From CAYYNP01 sp964472545 (GTDB taxonomy: Bacteria > Planctomycetota > Planctomycetia > Pirellulales > Thermoguttaceae): a DNA stretch of 11,167 nt. The notes beneath the pieces were generated by a model. The model searched no databases, was not told the origin of the DNA, and worked only from the letters and a program-made list of their open reading frames with translations. The stretch covers positions 1 through 11,167 of the forward strand of contig CAYYNP010000322.1 in assembly GCA_964472545.1 (NCBI GenBank), written 5' to 3'. Below are positions 1 to 7,746 of the stretch, in pieces (the first letter of the stretch is position 1; each line of letters opens with the position of its first letter). A program made the translations under genes and the position numbers.

Positions 1-3000
1 ATCTCGGTCGTGTTGCCACCGATCGAATCCTCGGTCTGGTGCATGTCGACCGTGACCTCAGTCGCCGGATTAGCGGCCGTGAGGTTGATGTTGCCGCCAA
101 CTTCACCGTAGTACAAGCCCGGCTCGAAGCTGTTGGGCATATCACTGTCGAGCACGATTCGGCCGCCGTCGAGCAGCAACTGCGTCGACCCGCCGAAGCC
201 GTCGTCGGTCAGGGTCAGAATGCCGCCCTCGGCCGAGAGCTTCGCGTTGCCGAGGTTCGAGAGATCGCCGGGCTGGACATCCCAGTTCCCCGTGCCGACC
301 TTGGCAACGACGAAGGACGGGGCCGTAACCGCGGCACCGTCGAGATTAAAGGTCGTGGTCACCTGCGGGTCGAAGCCCACGTAGGTGGTCTCCGGCAGCA
401 GGGCCGTACCCGTGAAGGAAATCGGGGCGGTACCATGCGTGGTGAGTGTGGTACCCTCGTTCATCGTCAGGGCGCCGAAGGCGACCGGGTCGGCCGTCAT
501 CGACTCGACTGACGAGCCGGCAGCGGCGACCAACACGTCGAGCCCGGAGACGTCAGGTGCCGCACCCGGGGTGATGGCCGCCATGGCGGCAACCTCTTCG
601 GGCGTCAGGGCACGATCGTAGAGGTAAATCTCATCCATCATGCCGAGGAAGTCGGCGTCTCGCCAGTTACTGCGGCCGATGTAGTTTCGGCTGCGGACGA
701 TGGATCTGGGGACACTGCCGTCGTTCTTCGTGTGGTTAAGCACACCATCGACATAGAGGCTCATCTTGGCACCGTTGGTGGGCCCGTCGTCAACGGTAGC
801 GACGATGTGGACCCACTCGCCGAGCGTAAAGATGTCGTTACGGTCGTGGACCTCGCCACCGCCAAGGGTGTCGTGGAACTCGAACCGGTAGTCGTCGCCA
901 CCGCCTCGGCGAGCAACCAGGATGTTGTCCACCCCGGAACCGTTACCGAAGTCGATGATCCGGGCCCAGTTGTTGAACGAATCGTAACGGACCCAGGCGG
1001 CTACCGAAAGGCCGCCATCGAAGTTCTCGAAGCCGGTCGGCAGTTCGACGTAAGCCAGGCCGTGGTAGCCGTTATTGCCGTTCATGCCGCCGTTGAAGTG
1101 CATGCCCTGGCCGTCGATGCCGTCGGGCGAGAAGGTCGCCCCTTCACGGCGGAGGCCGTCGTAGACGGTGGCGTGGCCGGAGGTATCGGCAACGAGGGTA
1201 CCCGCCGGGTCGTCCTCGAAGCCCCAGTAGGCCAATGCGCCGGCCGGACCGACGCCGGCCGAACTCGGGCTGTCGGTCGCGGCGAGCGTACCGCCGGAGA
1301 GTACGACACCCGCACCACCGGTCGGATCGGCGCCGGAGACCAGCAGCCGGCCGGCGGTGACGTCGATCGTGGTGGCGCCGGCCGTCATGGCGGAGCCGTC
1401 CAGCGGCAGCGTGCCGCCACCGGTCTTGAACAGCGTGGTGTCGATGCCGCTGTCGGCGTAGGTGCCGAGGTCCGTCGTGGCACTGTTGATGTCCAACGTA
1501 GCACTGCGGCCCGCGACTCCGAGGACCGTGGTGCTGTCGAAGAAGATCGCATTGCCGCCGGTGGAGATCGAGGCGCCGTCGGCGATGGTCAACGGACCAC
1601 CCTCGACGCTGATCGCGGCACTGATGCCGCCCGTCGAATTCGCGGCGGTCGACGCAAAGGTAGCCGGAGCTCCCTGCACGTCCAGGACGCCGCCGTCGAG
1701 GGCCAACGTGCCGAAGGTGCCTTCGGCTGCACTGAGCGAGAGGACCGAATTGGCCGTCGTGTTCAGGTTGATGCCCGGCGCGACGATGTCGCCCATGGTG
1801 ACGATGTCTTGCGTCGTGGCGAAGATACCCCTTTGGATGTCCCGCCCCGGATCAATCGTCATCCGTCCGCCGGTGTCGCTGGGCATCCGGATGGTGGGCT
1901 CGACGTTCGACCCGCCGCCGCCTTCGGCGTGGCCGATGGCGATCGCATAGCTTTCGCCTTCTACCAGGGTCGGCCATTGGTCGGCCGGCGGGAAGTGGTT
2001 GCCGCAGCAGTTACGCGAGGAAACCAACTCGCCCTCGGCGGTCTCGAACAGACCGTTCTGGTTCAGGTCGAGGTAGACGCGGAAGAAGTCGTCGGTACGG
2101 TGGGTACCAAATTCCCAGTCGCCGCCTTCGCCGACGGGTACGGTTAGCGTGCCCGTCCAGAGCGTCTGGTAGTTATCGTTCGGCAAGGTGGCCGTGAAGC
2201 CGATCGAACCCGTTCCACTATCTCCGTAGCGGAACCAGTTGTCGTTGTCGTACTTGAGCGTGGAACCCATCAAAGTCTCGCGGTACGGAACCTTGCCGAG
2301 CGCTCCACCCGAGCCGGTGCCGTCGCCGATGCCGTCCATCGCGCTGGTGTTGTCGCCGCCGAGGAACACTTGGGCGGTGAACTTGTCCTGCACGTCGACC
2401 GTGACCACGCTGGACGCGGCCGAAAGCTCCAGGATGCCGCCGGCCATGTCGACCGGCAGACCGGCCAGGTTGGCCACATCGGTCGCACGCAGCGTACCGC
2501 CGCCAACCCGCCAACTCGCGGCAGCGGCGTTGATCGGAGGTGCCGACAGCACCAGAGCGGCGCTGCCGCCCGGGAGCGTGCCGATGGCGACCGGCGCCGA
2601 AGCGGCGTCGATCACACCGGGGTTAGTGTCGGTCATCGTCTGGAAGCCGACCGAATTGGCTCCACCGGCGATGGTGACGCCGCGGAACGTGATGCCGCCG
2701 GGGGCACCGGAGGTGGTCAACTCGGCGCCGTCGGCCAACGTCAGGTGGCCCAGCAGGGCGCTACCTTCGCTGACTGCCTGGATCGTGGAAACACCCGCGG
2801 CGGCAATCGGCTTGTTGTAGTCGATGTCCGCGTTGCCTCCCGTGTTCCACCAGCCGTCCTGCAACGGATCGGTAGTATTCATGCGGAACCGTCCGGCGGG
2901 AACGCCGGGGACGGAGTCGGGGACGTTAATCTCGGGGCGGAACCAATCGCCACCGCCGCCCTCGTTATGGGCCATCGCGAAGGCGTAGGTCTGACCCCCA

Positions 3001-6000
3001 ACCAGGTCGACGAGGCCCGTCTTCGGCGTGTTCCAGCCGTCCGGGGGCGTGTTGTCGGTGACGATGTCGCCGGCGCCGACAAACTCGCCGTTCTGGTCGA
3101 GGTCCATGACCATGATCTCATAATCGTCGCCGTGGACGTAGAACTCGTACTGGCCGGAGGCCGGCGCCTTGAACGTTCCCCACCACATCTGGCTGTAGGT
3201 ATCGCTGAAGCCCTCTCTCCAGATCTCACCCGTCCAGATCTGAGTGCTGGTCGGGGTCTCCTGGAAGAGGCCGCCGTTCTGGCCGTCGACCACGCCGTCT
3301 TCGATCGGCCGCAGCAACGTATTGGGCGAGTTGTCGTAGAAAGCGTGGTTCACCTGGTTCGGGACCAGGACCTGCTCGCCGGCGATCTTCAACGTACCGC
3401 CGTTGAGCCCCAACGCCGACGCGGCGAGCGGATCGACTCCGGGGCCGAGTTGCACGCTCAGCGTGCCGCCGAGGACGTCAACCGGGAGGCCGCCTAGGGC
3501 GTTGTTGCCCGTCAGGGCCATCGTCCCGTCTTCGACCTCAATGTTAAGGCCGCCGCCGTTGACCACGGGAATGGTGTCGATGGTCCACGTGCCCGAACCG
3601 GTCTTGACGACCGTACCGGCCTCACCCAGACCGTCGATGCTCATGGTGGTGTCGGACTCCGGGTTGAGGCCGACGCGGGCACCACCGCCGATGGTCAGGG
3701 TGCCGAGATTGATGGGCATCCCCTGCGTCGTCAGCGAGGAGCCGTCCATCATGGTGACGCCGCCCAAGCTGGCCGACGTCTCCAGGTTGACGCCCGAGTC
3801 GCCGGTGACCGTGGTGCCGGCAAACGTAACACCGCCGGGAGCGCCCGTGAGGGTCACGATTCCCGATTCGAGCGTCAGGTTGCCGTAGGCCGCCGTGCTG
3901 TCGGTCAAGGAGTCGAGGATCGAATCGCCGGCAACGCGGAAGTTGCGCGTCGACTGGTTGATCGCCGCCAGGGTCGGAAGCGCCGTGTCGAGTCCGGCAC
4001 CGTCGTTATACAGGGCCGCGACTTCATCGCCCGAAACGCCACGGTTGTAGATGAGCATGTCATCCATGAAACCGAACCAGAAGTCGTCGCCACCCCAGTT
4101 GCTCTCGCCGATGTAGTTGTTGGTCCGCACGACGTTGCGCGGGGTCTGCCAACCGGTGCGCTCGTCGAGCAGCACGCCGTCGCGATAGACTCGCGAAACC
4201 CAATCGTCGCCTTCACGGACAACCGTGCCGACGAAGTGTTGCCACTCGTTCAGCACGAAGGGGGCTCCGTTGACGTCGTGCGTAGCATTTCCACCCTGCG
4301 CCGTGTCGTGGAATTCCCAGCGGAGTTCGGCACCCGTGCCGCGGCGTGCCAGCAGGATGTTGTCGACTCCGGCACCGTTACCGAAATCGATGATCCGGCC
4401 CCAGTTCGTGAAGCCGGAGTTCTTGACGAACGCCGAAACGGTGACGCCGTCGTCCCACGTCGCGAAGCCGTCGGGCACGTCGACAAAGTCGCTCGAAGCG
4501 CTCCACAACTCGAGGGCACCCGTGCCGACCACGCTGTCGATGCCCTGAATGGCCGCCGCACCCATCAGTTGTCCGTCGTAAACGCCGGTTTCATCCGGGG
4601 TGGAGAACGTGCCGTCGCCGTTGTCGATCGTCTCGTCGAATTTCCAGTAACCGACCAGTCCCACGCCCAGCATGTCGCGATCGGACAAGGGGGCTGCGGT
4701 AATCTGCATCGTGCCGCCCTTGAGCAGGCCGTCGTTCGAGCCGCCCCAAGCAGCGTTGCCGCTCATCGTCAGCATGCCTTCGGCAACACCGACTTCGATG
4801 CCGGCCATGCCCGTGATCTCGCCGTCGGAGCCGACGCCGTCGAGCGTCGCCTTGCTCGGACCGATCTTGACGAATTCCTGCAGATCGGTTCCTGCACCGC
4901 TGATCTTGTTGCCGAACTCGGTCGGGCCGCCGATGCCGAGACCGAGCTGGGTCACGCCGGCGGAAATCGCCGTGCTCTCGAACTCGATCATGCCGCCGGC
5001 GCTGCTGGTCGACAGGTCCGCACCAAGCGTGAGCGAGCCAAAGAACCCGTCGCCGTTGGGCAGATCGACGTGCAACGCGGAAGGCGCGCTGACCGTGGTG
5101 CCGGTGAACGCGACGCCCGTGGCCGAGCCGGTGACCGCGAAGTTCGCGCCCTCGATCGACAGACTCCCCAAGTCCACTTCGCCGCGGCCGCCGACGTCGA
5201 GAGCCGAATCATCGGTCACGACGACGTCCATACCGCTGAAGTCGTCCATCGGCTGCTCGACCGCGATGCCGTAACGATGGGCCAGATGCTGAGTCATCTG
5301 GAACGTCTCGGCGGGGGTCAGTTGCGATTCGTAAATGATGATGTCGGCGAAGTCGCCGTCCCAGCTTCTTCCGTCGACGTCCCGGTCCTGACCGATTTGG
5401 CTGACGCCCGTGGGGATTCCGTCGGAGCCGCCCGCATGACCGGTGAGTCCCGTCAGAGGACCGGTCAACACGGCGGTGAGGATTCCCATCTCGGTCGGCG
5501 GAGGAGTGCCCGCAACGACGCCCGTGATGTCGGCCGGTTGGTTGTTGAGCGTCGCCGTGCCGCCGCGGACCTCACTGGCCGACCAGCCTCCGACCATCGA
5601 ACCTCGGCCGATCTGCCGGTTGAACGGGAAAGTATCGTCGTCGCCCAACAGCGGAGGACGCATCGCCGGGTCCAGGTTTTCGTCCTCGAAGAGCACCCAG
5701 ATGGCACTCTGCATGTCGTTGTATTGGAGGAACGACAGCCGCTGCTGGTTCGTTCCGTCGAATCGCACGACGTCGTTGCCGTTGAAGCCGTTTTCGACCA
5801 ACGCGGGGGGCACGCCGCCCAGGGCCGCCGTGGCGTCGTACAAGTTGGTCGCGCCCGGTGCCGTGTTTTCCCAGGTAATCACACCGTTGGCATCGCCCGT
5901 GACACCGTTGCTGGCGTCGAACCGGATCGCCATACCACGGGTCACCGCCCCGGGGTCCGTGGCGGGCACGGCAAACGGTGCGACCAAAGCGAACGTGCCG

Positions 6001-7244
6001 CTGTTGAGTTCAAGGGTCGTTGCACCGAGATTCGCTTCACTTACGGAGAGCGTTCCCTGACCGGTCTTGACCAACGTGGTCGCCGCGCCACCGTCGCTGA
6101 TGTCTGCAATCGCCAAGTTGGCGTTGCCGGCGTTGACGCCAAAGGTCGAAGTGCCGGCGATCGTGGCCGCACTGACCGAACCGCCCAAGAAGACTTCCAG
6201 GCTGCCACCGTCGGCCACCGCCAGCGATGCGCCGGGGCCAACCGAAACACTGGCCGCTTGTGCGGCCAAGTCTACCGTAACCGTATTGCTGTCGATCAGG
6301 GCACTGGAATTCAGGCTGGGGATTCCGGCAACCGGAACGTCGTTCTCGAGCCAACGCGCGTCGCCCCAACTGCCGTCGTTCTCTTCGTCCCATGCCAACG
6401 CCGTGGGCGGCGTGAAGGCGCCCCCAACGTTGTACTTCGTGGCCAAGTGCCAGCCCAAAGCGCCTTGCTCTTCTTCGGTCAACACGCGGTCGTAGAGAAT
6501 GACTTCCGCGATATCGCCGTTGATGCCTTCGGTGACCGGGTTCAACCGCGAACCAACTGTGATTTGGGAATTGCCGATGTTCAAACCAACAGCGTAACTG
6601 CCAGCATCGGCTCCGTTGACGAGCCAGTAGTCGGTACCCAGGGCCGAAACGTAGGACGATCCGGCAATGACGGGGCCGCTCAGACCAACGTTGCCGCTGG
6701 CGCTATTGAAGCCATTGCCCCAATAGTGGTTGCCGATCTCGCCGTTGTTGCCGCCCCGCGAAACCGAATGGCCATAGGCCTGATTGGTCGACACGTTACC
6801 CATTTGAAACGTGTGTTGATAGTTCTGACCCGTGCCGACTGCGTTGGCCCAAACGGTAACCAACGTGAGGTCGTGGTTTCCCTGGACCGTCGTCGAGTTA
6901 CCACTGGGAGAGGTGAGCACGCCTCCGCCGTTTCCGCCACCGCGGAAATGCACACCGGGTGCACCTCCAAGGTCCGCGACCGTGCCCGTATAGGTGGGCA
7001 TGTTGATCGCGCCGCCTTGGCTCACATCGATCCCGTTGCCGCTCTTGTCGAGCCAGAGGGCAATCGGATCGCCGTCGGCAGCTACGGGAATGGTTCCCGC
7101 AGTGTCCTGAAACAGGGTGCTGGCGTCGCTCGAATCGAGCCAGAGCTGAAGCCCTGGGATGTCATCGACTACGACGGCCGAAGCCGGGCTGCAGAAGGCC
7201 AACATAAGGCCGACAGCCAACAGTAGTGCAAGAGGTCGTCTCAT
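1..7244 (-). CDS. Giant secreted modular LamG/PA14-like/autotransporter-repeat protein (C-terminus beyond window)
   Basis: The frame is open from the ATG at 7244 to the left edge, 2,414 complete codons with no stop, so the gene is partial here. A GGAGA Shine-Dalgarno 6 nt upstream fixes the start. Residues 1-23 form a signal peptide (MRRP, hydrophobic core, cleavage after ASA). Six modules follow. Their lead domains are LamG/ConA-like at about 24-272, 435-658, 862-1082 and 2002-2225, and PA14-like at about 1334-1442 and 1660-1788. LamG signs are GYWKFDE/AYWGFED openings, RIIDFGNG cores and ends such as EIYLYDRALTPEE. Each lead domain is followed by a beta-strand linker (xLTLxxG...GAPGGVTFxGTTV) and a KTGxGTL repeat like those of autotransporter-associated beta-strand proteins (Lys/Arg at 393, 793, 1214, 1579, 1940, 2315). 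The protein is rich in Gly, Ala, Thr and Asp and almost free of Cys. Export is well supported. A role in adhesion or polysaccharide binding is inferred. The anchoring mode, for example PEP-CTERM, cannot be seen. Confidence 0.9.
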   Translation of the reverse strand, partial: MRRPLALLLAVGLMLAFCSPASAVVVDDIPGLQLWLDSSDASTLFQDTAGTIPVAADGDPIALWLDKSGNGIDVSQGGAINMPTYTGTVADLGGAPGVHFRGGGNGGGVLTSPSGNSTTVQGNHDLTLVTVWANAVGTGQNYQHTFQMGNVSTNQAYGHSVSRGGNNGEIGNHYWGNGFNSASGNVGLSGPVIAGSSYVSALGTDYWLVNGADAGSYAVGLNIGNSQITVGSRLNPVTEGINGDIAEVILYDRVLTEEEQGALGWHLATKYNVGGAFTPPTALAWDEENDGSWGDARWLENDVPVAGIPSLNSSALIDSNTVTVDLAAQAASVSVGPGASLAVADGGSLEVFLGGSVSAATIAGTSTFGVNAGNANLAIADISDGGAATTLVKTGQGTLSVSEANLGATTLELNSGTFALVAPFAVPATDPGAVTRGMAIRFDASNGVTGDANGVITWENTAPGATNLYDATAALGGVPPALVENGFNGNDVVRFDGTNQQRLSFLQYNDMQSAIWVLFEDENLDPAMRPPLLGDDDTFPFNRQIGRGSMVGGWSASEVRGGTATLNNQPADITGVVAGTPPPTEMGILTAVLTGPLTGLTGHAGGSDGIPTGVSQIGQDRDVDGRSWDGDFADIIIYESQLTPAETFQMTQHLAHRYGIAVEQPMDDFSGMDVVVTDDSALDVGGRGEVDLGSLSIEGANFAVTGSATGVAFTGTTVSAPSALHVDLPNGDGFFGSLTLGADLSTSSAGGMIEFESTAISAGVTQLGLGIGGPTEFGNKISGAGTDLQEFVKIGPSKATLDGVGSDGEITGMAGIEVGVAEGMLTMSGNAAWGGSNDGLLKGGTMQITAAPLSDRDMLGVGLVGYWKFDETIDNGDGTFSTPDETGVYDGQLMGAAAIQGIDSVVGTGALELWSASSDFVDVPDGFATWDDGVTVSAFVKNSGFTNWGRIIDFGNGAGVDNILLARRGTGAELRWEFHDTAQGGNATHDVNGAPFVLNEWQHFVGTVVREGDDWVSRVYRDGVLLDERTGWQTPRNVVRTNNYIGESNWGGDDFWFGFMDDMLIYNRGVSGDEVAALYNDGAGLDTALPTLAAINQSTRNFRVAGDSILDSLTDSTAAYGNLTLESGIVTLTGAPGGVTFAGTTVTGDSGVNLETSASLGGVTMMDGSSLTTQGMPINLGTLTIGGGARVGLNPESDTTMSIDGLGEAGTVVKTGSGTWTIDTIPVVNGGGLNIEVEDGTMALTGNNALGGLPVDVLGGTLSVQLGPGVDPLAASALGLNGGTLKIAGEQVLVPNQVNHAFYDNSPNTLLRPIEDGVVDGQNGGLFQETPTSTQIWTGEIWREGFSDTYSQMWWGTFKAPASGQYEFYVHGDDYEIMVMDLDQNGEFVGAGDIVTDNTPPDGWNTPKTGLVDLVGGQTYAFAMAHNEGGGGDWFRPEINVPDSVPGVPAGRFRMNTTDPLQDGWWNTGGNADIDYNKPIAAAGVSTIQAVSEGSALLGHLTLADGAELTTSGAPGGITFRGVTIAGGANSVGFQTMTDTNPGVIDAASAPVAIGTLPGGSAALVLSAPPINAAAASWRVGGGTLRATDVANLAGLPVDMAGGILELSAASSVVTVDVQDKFTAQVFLGGDNTSAMDGIGDGTGSGGALGKVPYRETLMGSTLKYDNDNWFRYGDSGTGSIGFTATLPNDNYQTLWTGTLTVPVGEGGDWEFGTHRTDDFFRVYLDLNQNGLFETAEGELVSSRNCCGNHFPPADQWPTLVEGESYAIAIGHAEGGGGSNVEPTIRMPSDTGGRMTIDPGRDIQRGIFATTQDIVTMGDIVAPGINLNTTANSVLSLSAAEGTFGTLALDGGVLDVQGAPATFASTAANSTGGISAAISVEGGPLTIADGASISTGGNAIFFDSTTVLGVAGRSATLDINSATTDLGTYADSGIDTTLFKTGGGTLPLDGSAMTAGATTIDVTAGRLLVSGADPTGGAGVVLSGGTLAATDSPSSAGVGPAGALAYWGFEDDPAGTLVADTSGHATVYDGLRREGATFSPDGIDGQGMHFNGGMNGNNGYHGLAYVELPTGFENFDGGLSVAAWVRYDSFNNWARIIDFGNGSGVDNILVARRGGGDDYRFEFHDTLGGGEVHDRNDIFTLGEWVHIVATVDDGPTNGAKMSLYVDGVLNHTKNDGSVPRSIVRSRNYIGRSNWRDADFLGMMDEIYLYDRALTPEEVAAMAAITPGAAPDVSGLDVLVAAAGSSVESMTADPVAFGALTMNEGTTLTTHGTAPISFTGTALLPETTYVGFDPQVTTTFNLDGAAVTAPSFVVAKVGTGNWDVQPGDLSNLGNAKLSAEGGILTLTDDGFGGSTQLLLDGGRIVLDSDMPNSFEPGLYYGEVGGNINLTAANPATEVTVDMHQTEDSIGGNTTE
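919..971 (-). repeat. Copy B of the conserved LamG core (inside LamG domain 4)
   Basis: This 53-bp block matches 4354-4406 at 48 of 53 positions without gaps. It encodes the NWARIIDFGNGSGVDNIL segment of the fourth LamG domain. The likeness at the DNA level, including synonymous positions, points to duplication or gene conversion between two domains about 1,140 residues apart in the same protein. Confidence 0.8.
4354..4406 (-). repeat. Copy A of the conserved LamG core (inside LamG domain 3)
   Basis: This is the partner of 919-971, with 48 of 53 bases identical. It encodes NWGRIIDFGNGAGVDNIL in the third LamG domain. The flanks also align at protein level (both continue to an FHDT motif and later to RTNNYIGESNW versus RSRNYIGRSNW), so the DNA block is the best-preserved part of a whole-domain duplication. 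Confidence 0.8.
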
Positions 7245-7250
7245 CGTCAC

Positions 7251-7255
7251 TCTCC
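7251..7255 (-). promoter_or_regulatory. Shine-Dalgarno of the giant gene
   Basis: On the minus strand this reads GGAGA and sits 6 nt before the ATG at 7244-7242. It decides the start. The codons that follow give a basic n-region, a leucine-rich core and an ASA cleavage site, as expected for a signal peptide. Confidence 0.75.
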
Positions 7256-7293
7256 ATAAAAAGCAATACATAAAGTGGACTTCGGAGTATACA

Positions 7294-7311
7294 AAGGCGG
7301 GTTGCCGCCTT
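7294..7311 (-). repeat. Perfect 7-bp hairpin in the giant-gene leader
   Basis: The arms AAGGCGG and CCGCCTT flank a 4-nt loop, about 50 bp upstream of the giant-gene start. If the promoter lies further upstream, this would be a stable stem-loop in the 5' leader. A TATACT hexamer (minus strand, 7291-7286) directly follows and could instead be a -10 box, but no matching -35 is visible. Confidence 0.5.
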
Positions 7312-7334
7312 GCGGACACGTGGGATCTTGCTAT

Positions 7335-7348
7335 GAGGACACGTCCTC
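7335..7348. repeat. Inverted repeat GAGGAC-AC-GTCCTC
   Basis: This is a perfect dyad with 6-bp arms and a 2-bp centre, the size and symmetry of a binding site for a dimeric regulator. It sits about 90 bp upstream of the giant gene. No regulator can be assigned from the sequence. Confidence 0.4.
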
Positions 7349-7509
7349 AAGAGAAAAAAGAACTCGGAAAGAGGCCAATCGCCTCATCCAGACGGCGCCC
7401 GTGCGACTTGGGAGAATTCCTGCCGGGCGATCAGTGTACATGGGATAACTGCCAAAAAGGGGCTAGGGTTGTCTAAACAAATCCACCCAATCAACCATTC
7501 CAAAGTACC

Positions 7510-7537
7510 AATTTATCACAACCGTTAGAAATTGCAA
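7510..7537 (-). promoter_or_regulatory. Weak sigma70-like promoter candidate for the giant gene
   Basis: Read on the minus strand, TTGCAA is followed after 16 bp by TAAATT. Each hexamer matches the consensus at 4 of 6 positions, and the pair lies in the most AT-rich part of the gap. It would start a leader of roughly 260 nt. Chance occurrence is quite possible. Confidence 0.25.
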
Positions 7538-7552
7538 GCAGTTGGATGCGTG

Positions 7553-7572
7553 ATTCTTGCGGATTCCTGCGG
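7553..7572. repeat. Tandem 10-bp repeat ATTCTTGCGG / ATTCCTGCGG
   Basis: Two adjacent 10-mers differ at one position. A third, similar string (ATTCCTGCCGG) occurs at 7416-7426 in the same gap. The 10-bp spacing puts both copies on the same face of the helix, which suits a regulator binding as a tandem dimer. The function is unknown. Confidence 0.4.
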
Positions 7573-7588
7573 TTTTTCCGGCTAGAGA

Positions 7589-7619
7589 CTCTAAGGTGTT
7601 CTTTCCCAAGCACTTAGAG
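7589..7619. repeat. Imperfect 9-bp inverted repeat
   Basis: CTCTAAG (7589-7595) pairs with CTTAGAG (7613-7619). Two further base pairs form past a single bulged G, leaving a loop of about 12 nt. No T-run follows in either direction, so this is a structured element and not an evident rho-independent terminator. Confidence 0.4.
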
Positions 7620-7704
7620 CCAGAAGCGAATCGAGGAATTCTCTTGGCGCACGAGAAACCACTGACCACACAGGGGGGGAGGCACGAACAACAGATTGCC
7701 CCCG

Positions 7705-7726
7705 TTTTGGCTTTCTCAGGCCAAAA
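7705..7726. repeat. Inverted repeat TTTTGGC...GCCAAAA just downstream of the amidase
   Basis: Perfect 7-bp arms with an 8-nt loop lie 21 bp past the amidase stop codon. The position would suit mRNA 3'-end formation. The stem is AT-rich, though, and read in the amidase direction it is followed by AAAACGGGGG-type sequence and not by Ts, so a terminator role is only possible. Confidence 0.35.
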
Positions 7727-7746
7727 ACAACCCAAAGAATGGGAAC

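Larger units (their letters stand above)
7245..7746. other. 502-bp noncoding gap: presumed leader and promoter region of the giant gene
   Basis: The gap lies between the amidase stop and the start of the giant gene, both on the minus strand. It is visibly richer in A+T than its surroundings and has no reading frame with credible composition, start or ribosome site. It contains four inverted repeats, a tandem 10-mer and a weak promoter-like pair, listed separately. None of the hairpins is followed by a T-tract on either strand, so I cannot place a classical terminator for the amidase. Confidence 0.6.

Noticed and set aside
732..3497. Plus-strand open frames of 471 and 375 codons
   Set aside because: Same mirror register and same composition; the sense strand reads as LamG and PA14-like domains over the whole stretch.
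4236..7226. Plus-strand 996-codon open frame
   Set aside because: It is in exact antisense register with the giant minus-strand gene, has no ribosome site or recognisable domain, and has the Arg/Val/Gly/Ala/Asp-rich composition expected of reverse-complemented codons.
7173..7244. Lipoprotein signal (Cys18 in the leader of the giant protein)
   Set aside because: The residues before the Cys are Leu-Ala-Phe, and Phe at -1 does not fit a lipobox; ASA at 21-23 is a good signal peptidase I site.
7159..7476. Plus-strand 105-codon frame over the start of the giant gene
   Set aside because: It overlaps the signal-peptide region and ribosome site of the well-supported minus-strand gene and shows no coding character.
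7463..7735. Minus-strand 90-codon frame downstream of the amidase
   Set aside because: It needs a TTG start, has no ribosome site, carries a Cys-rich composition unlike any neighbour, and runs through a hairpin; probably chance in the noncoding gap.
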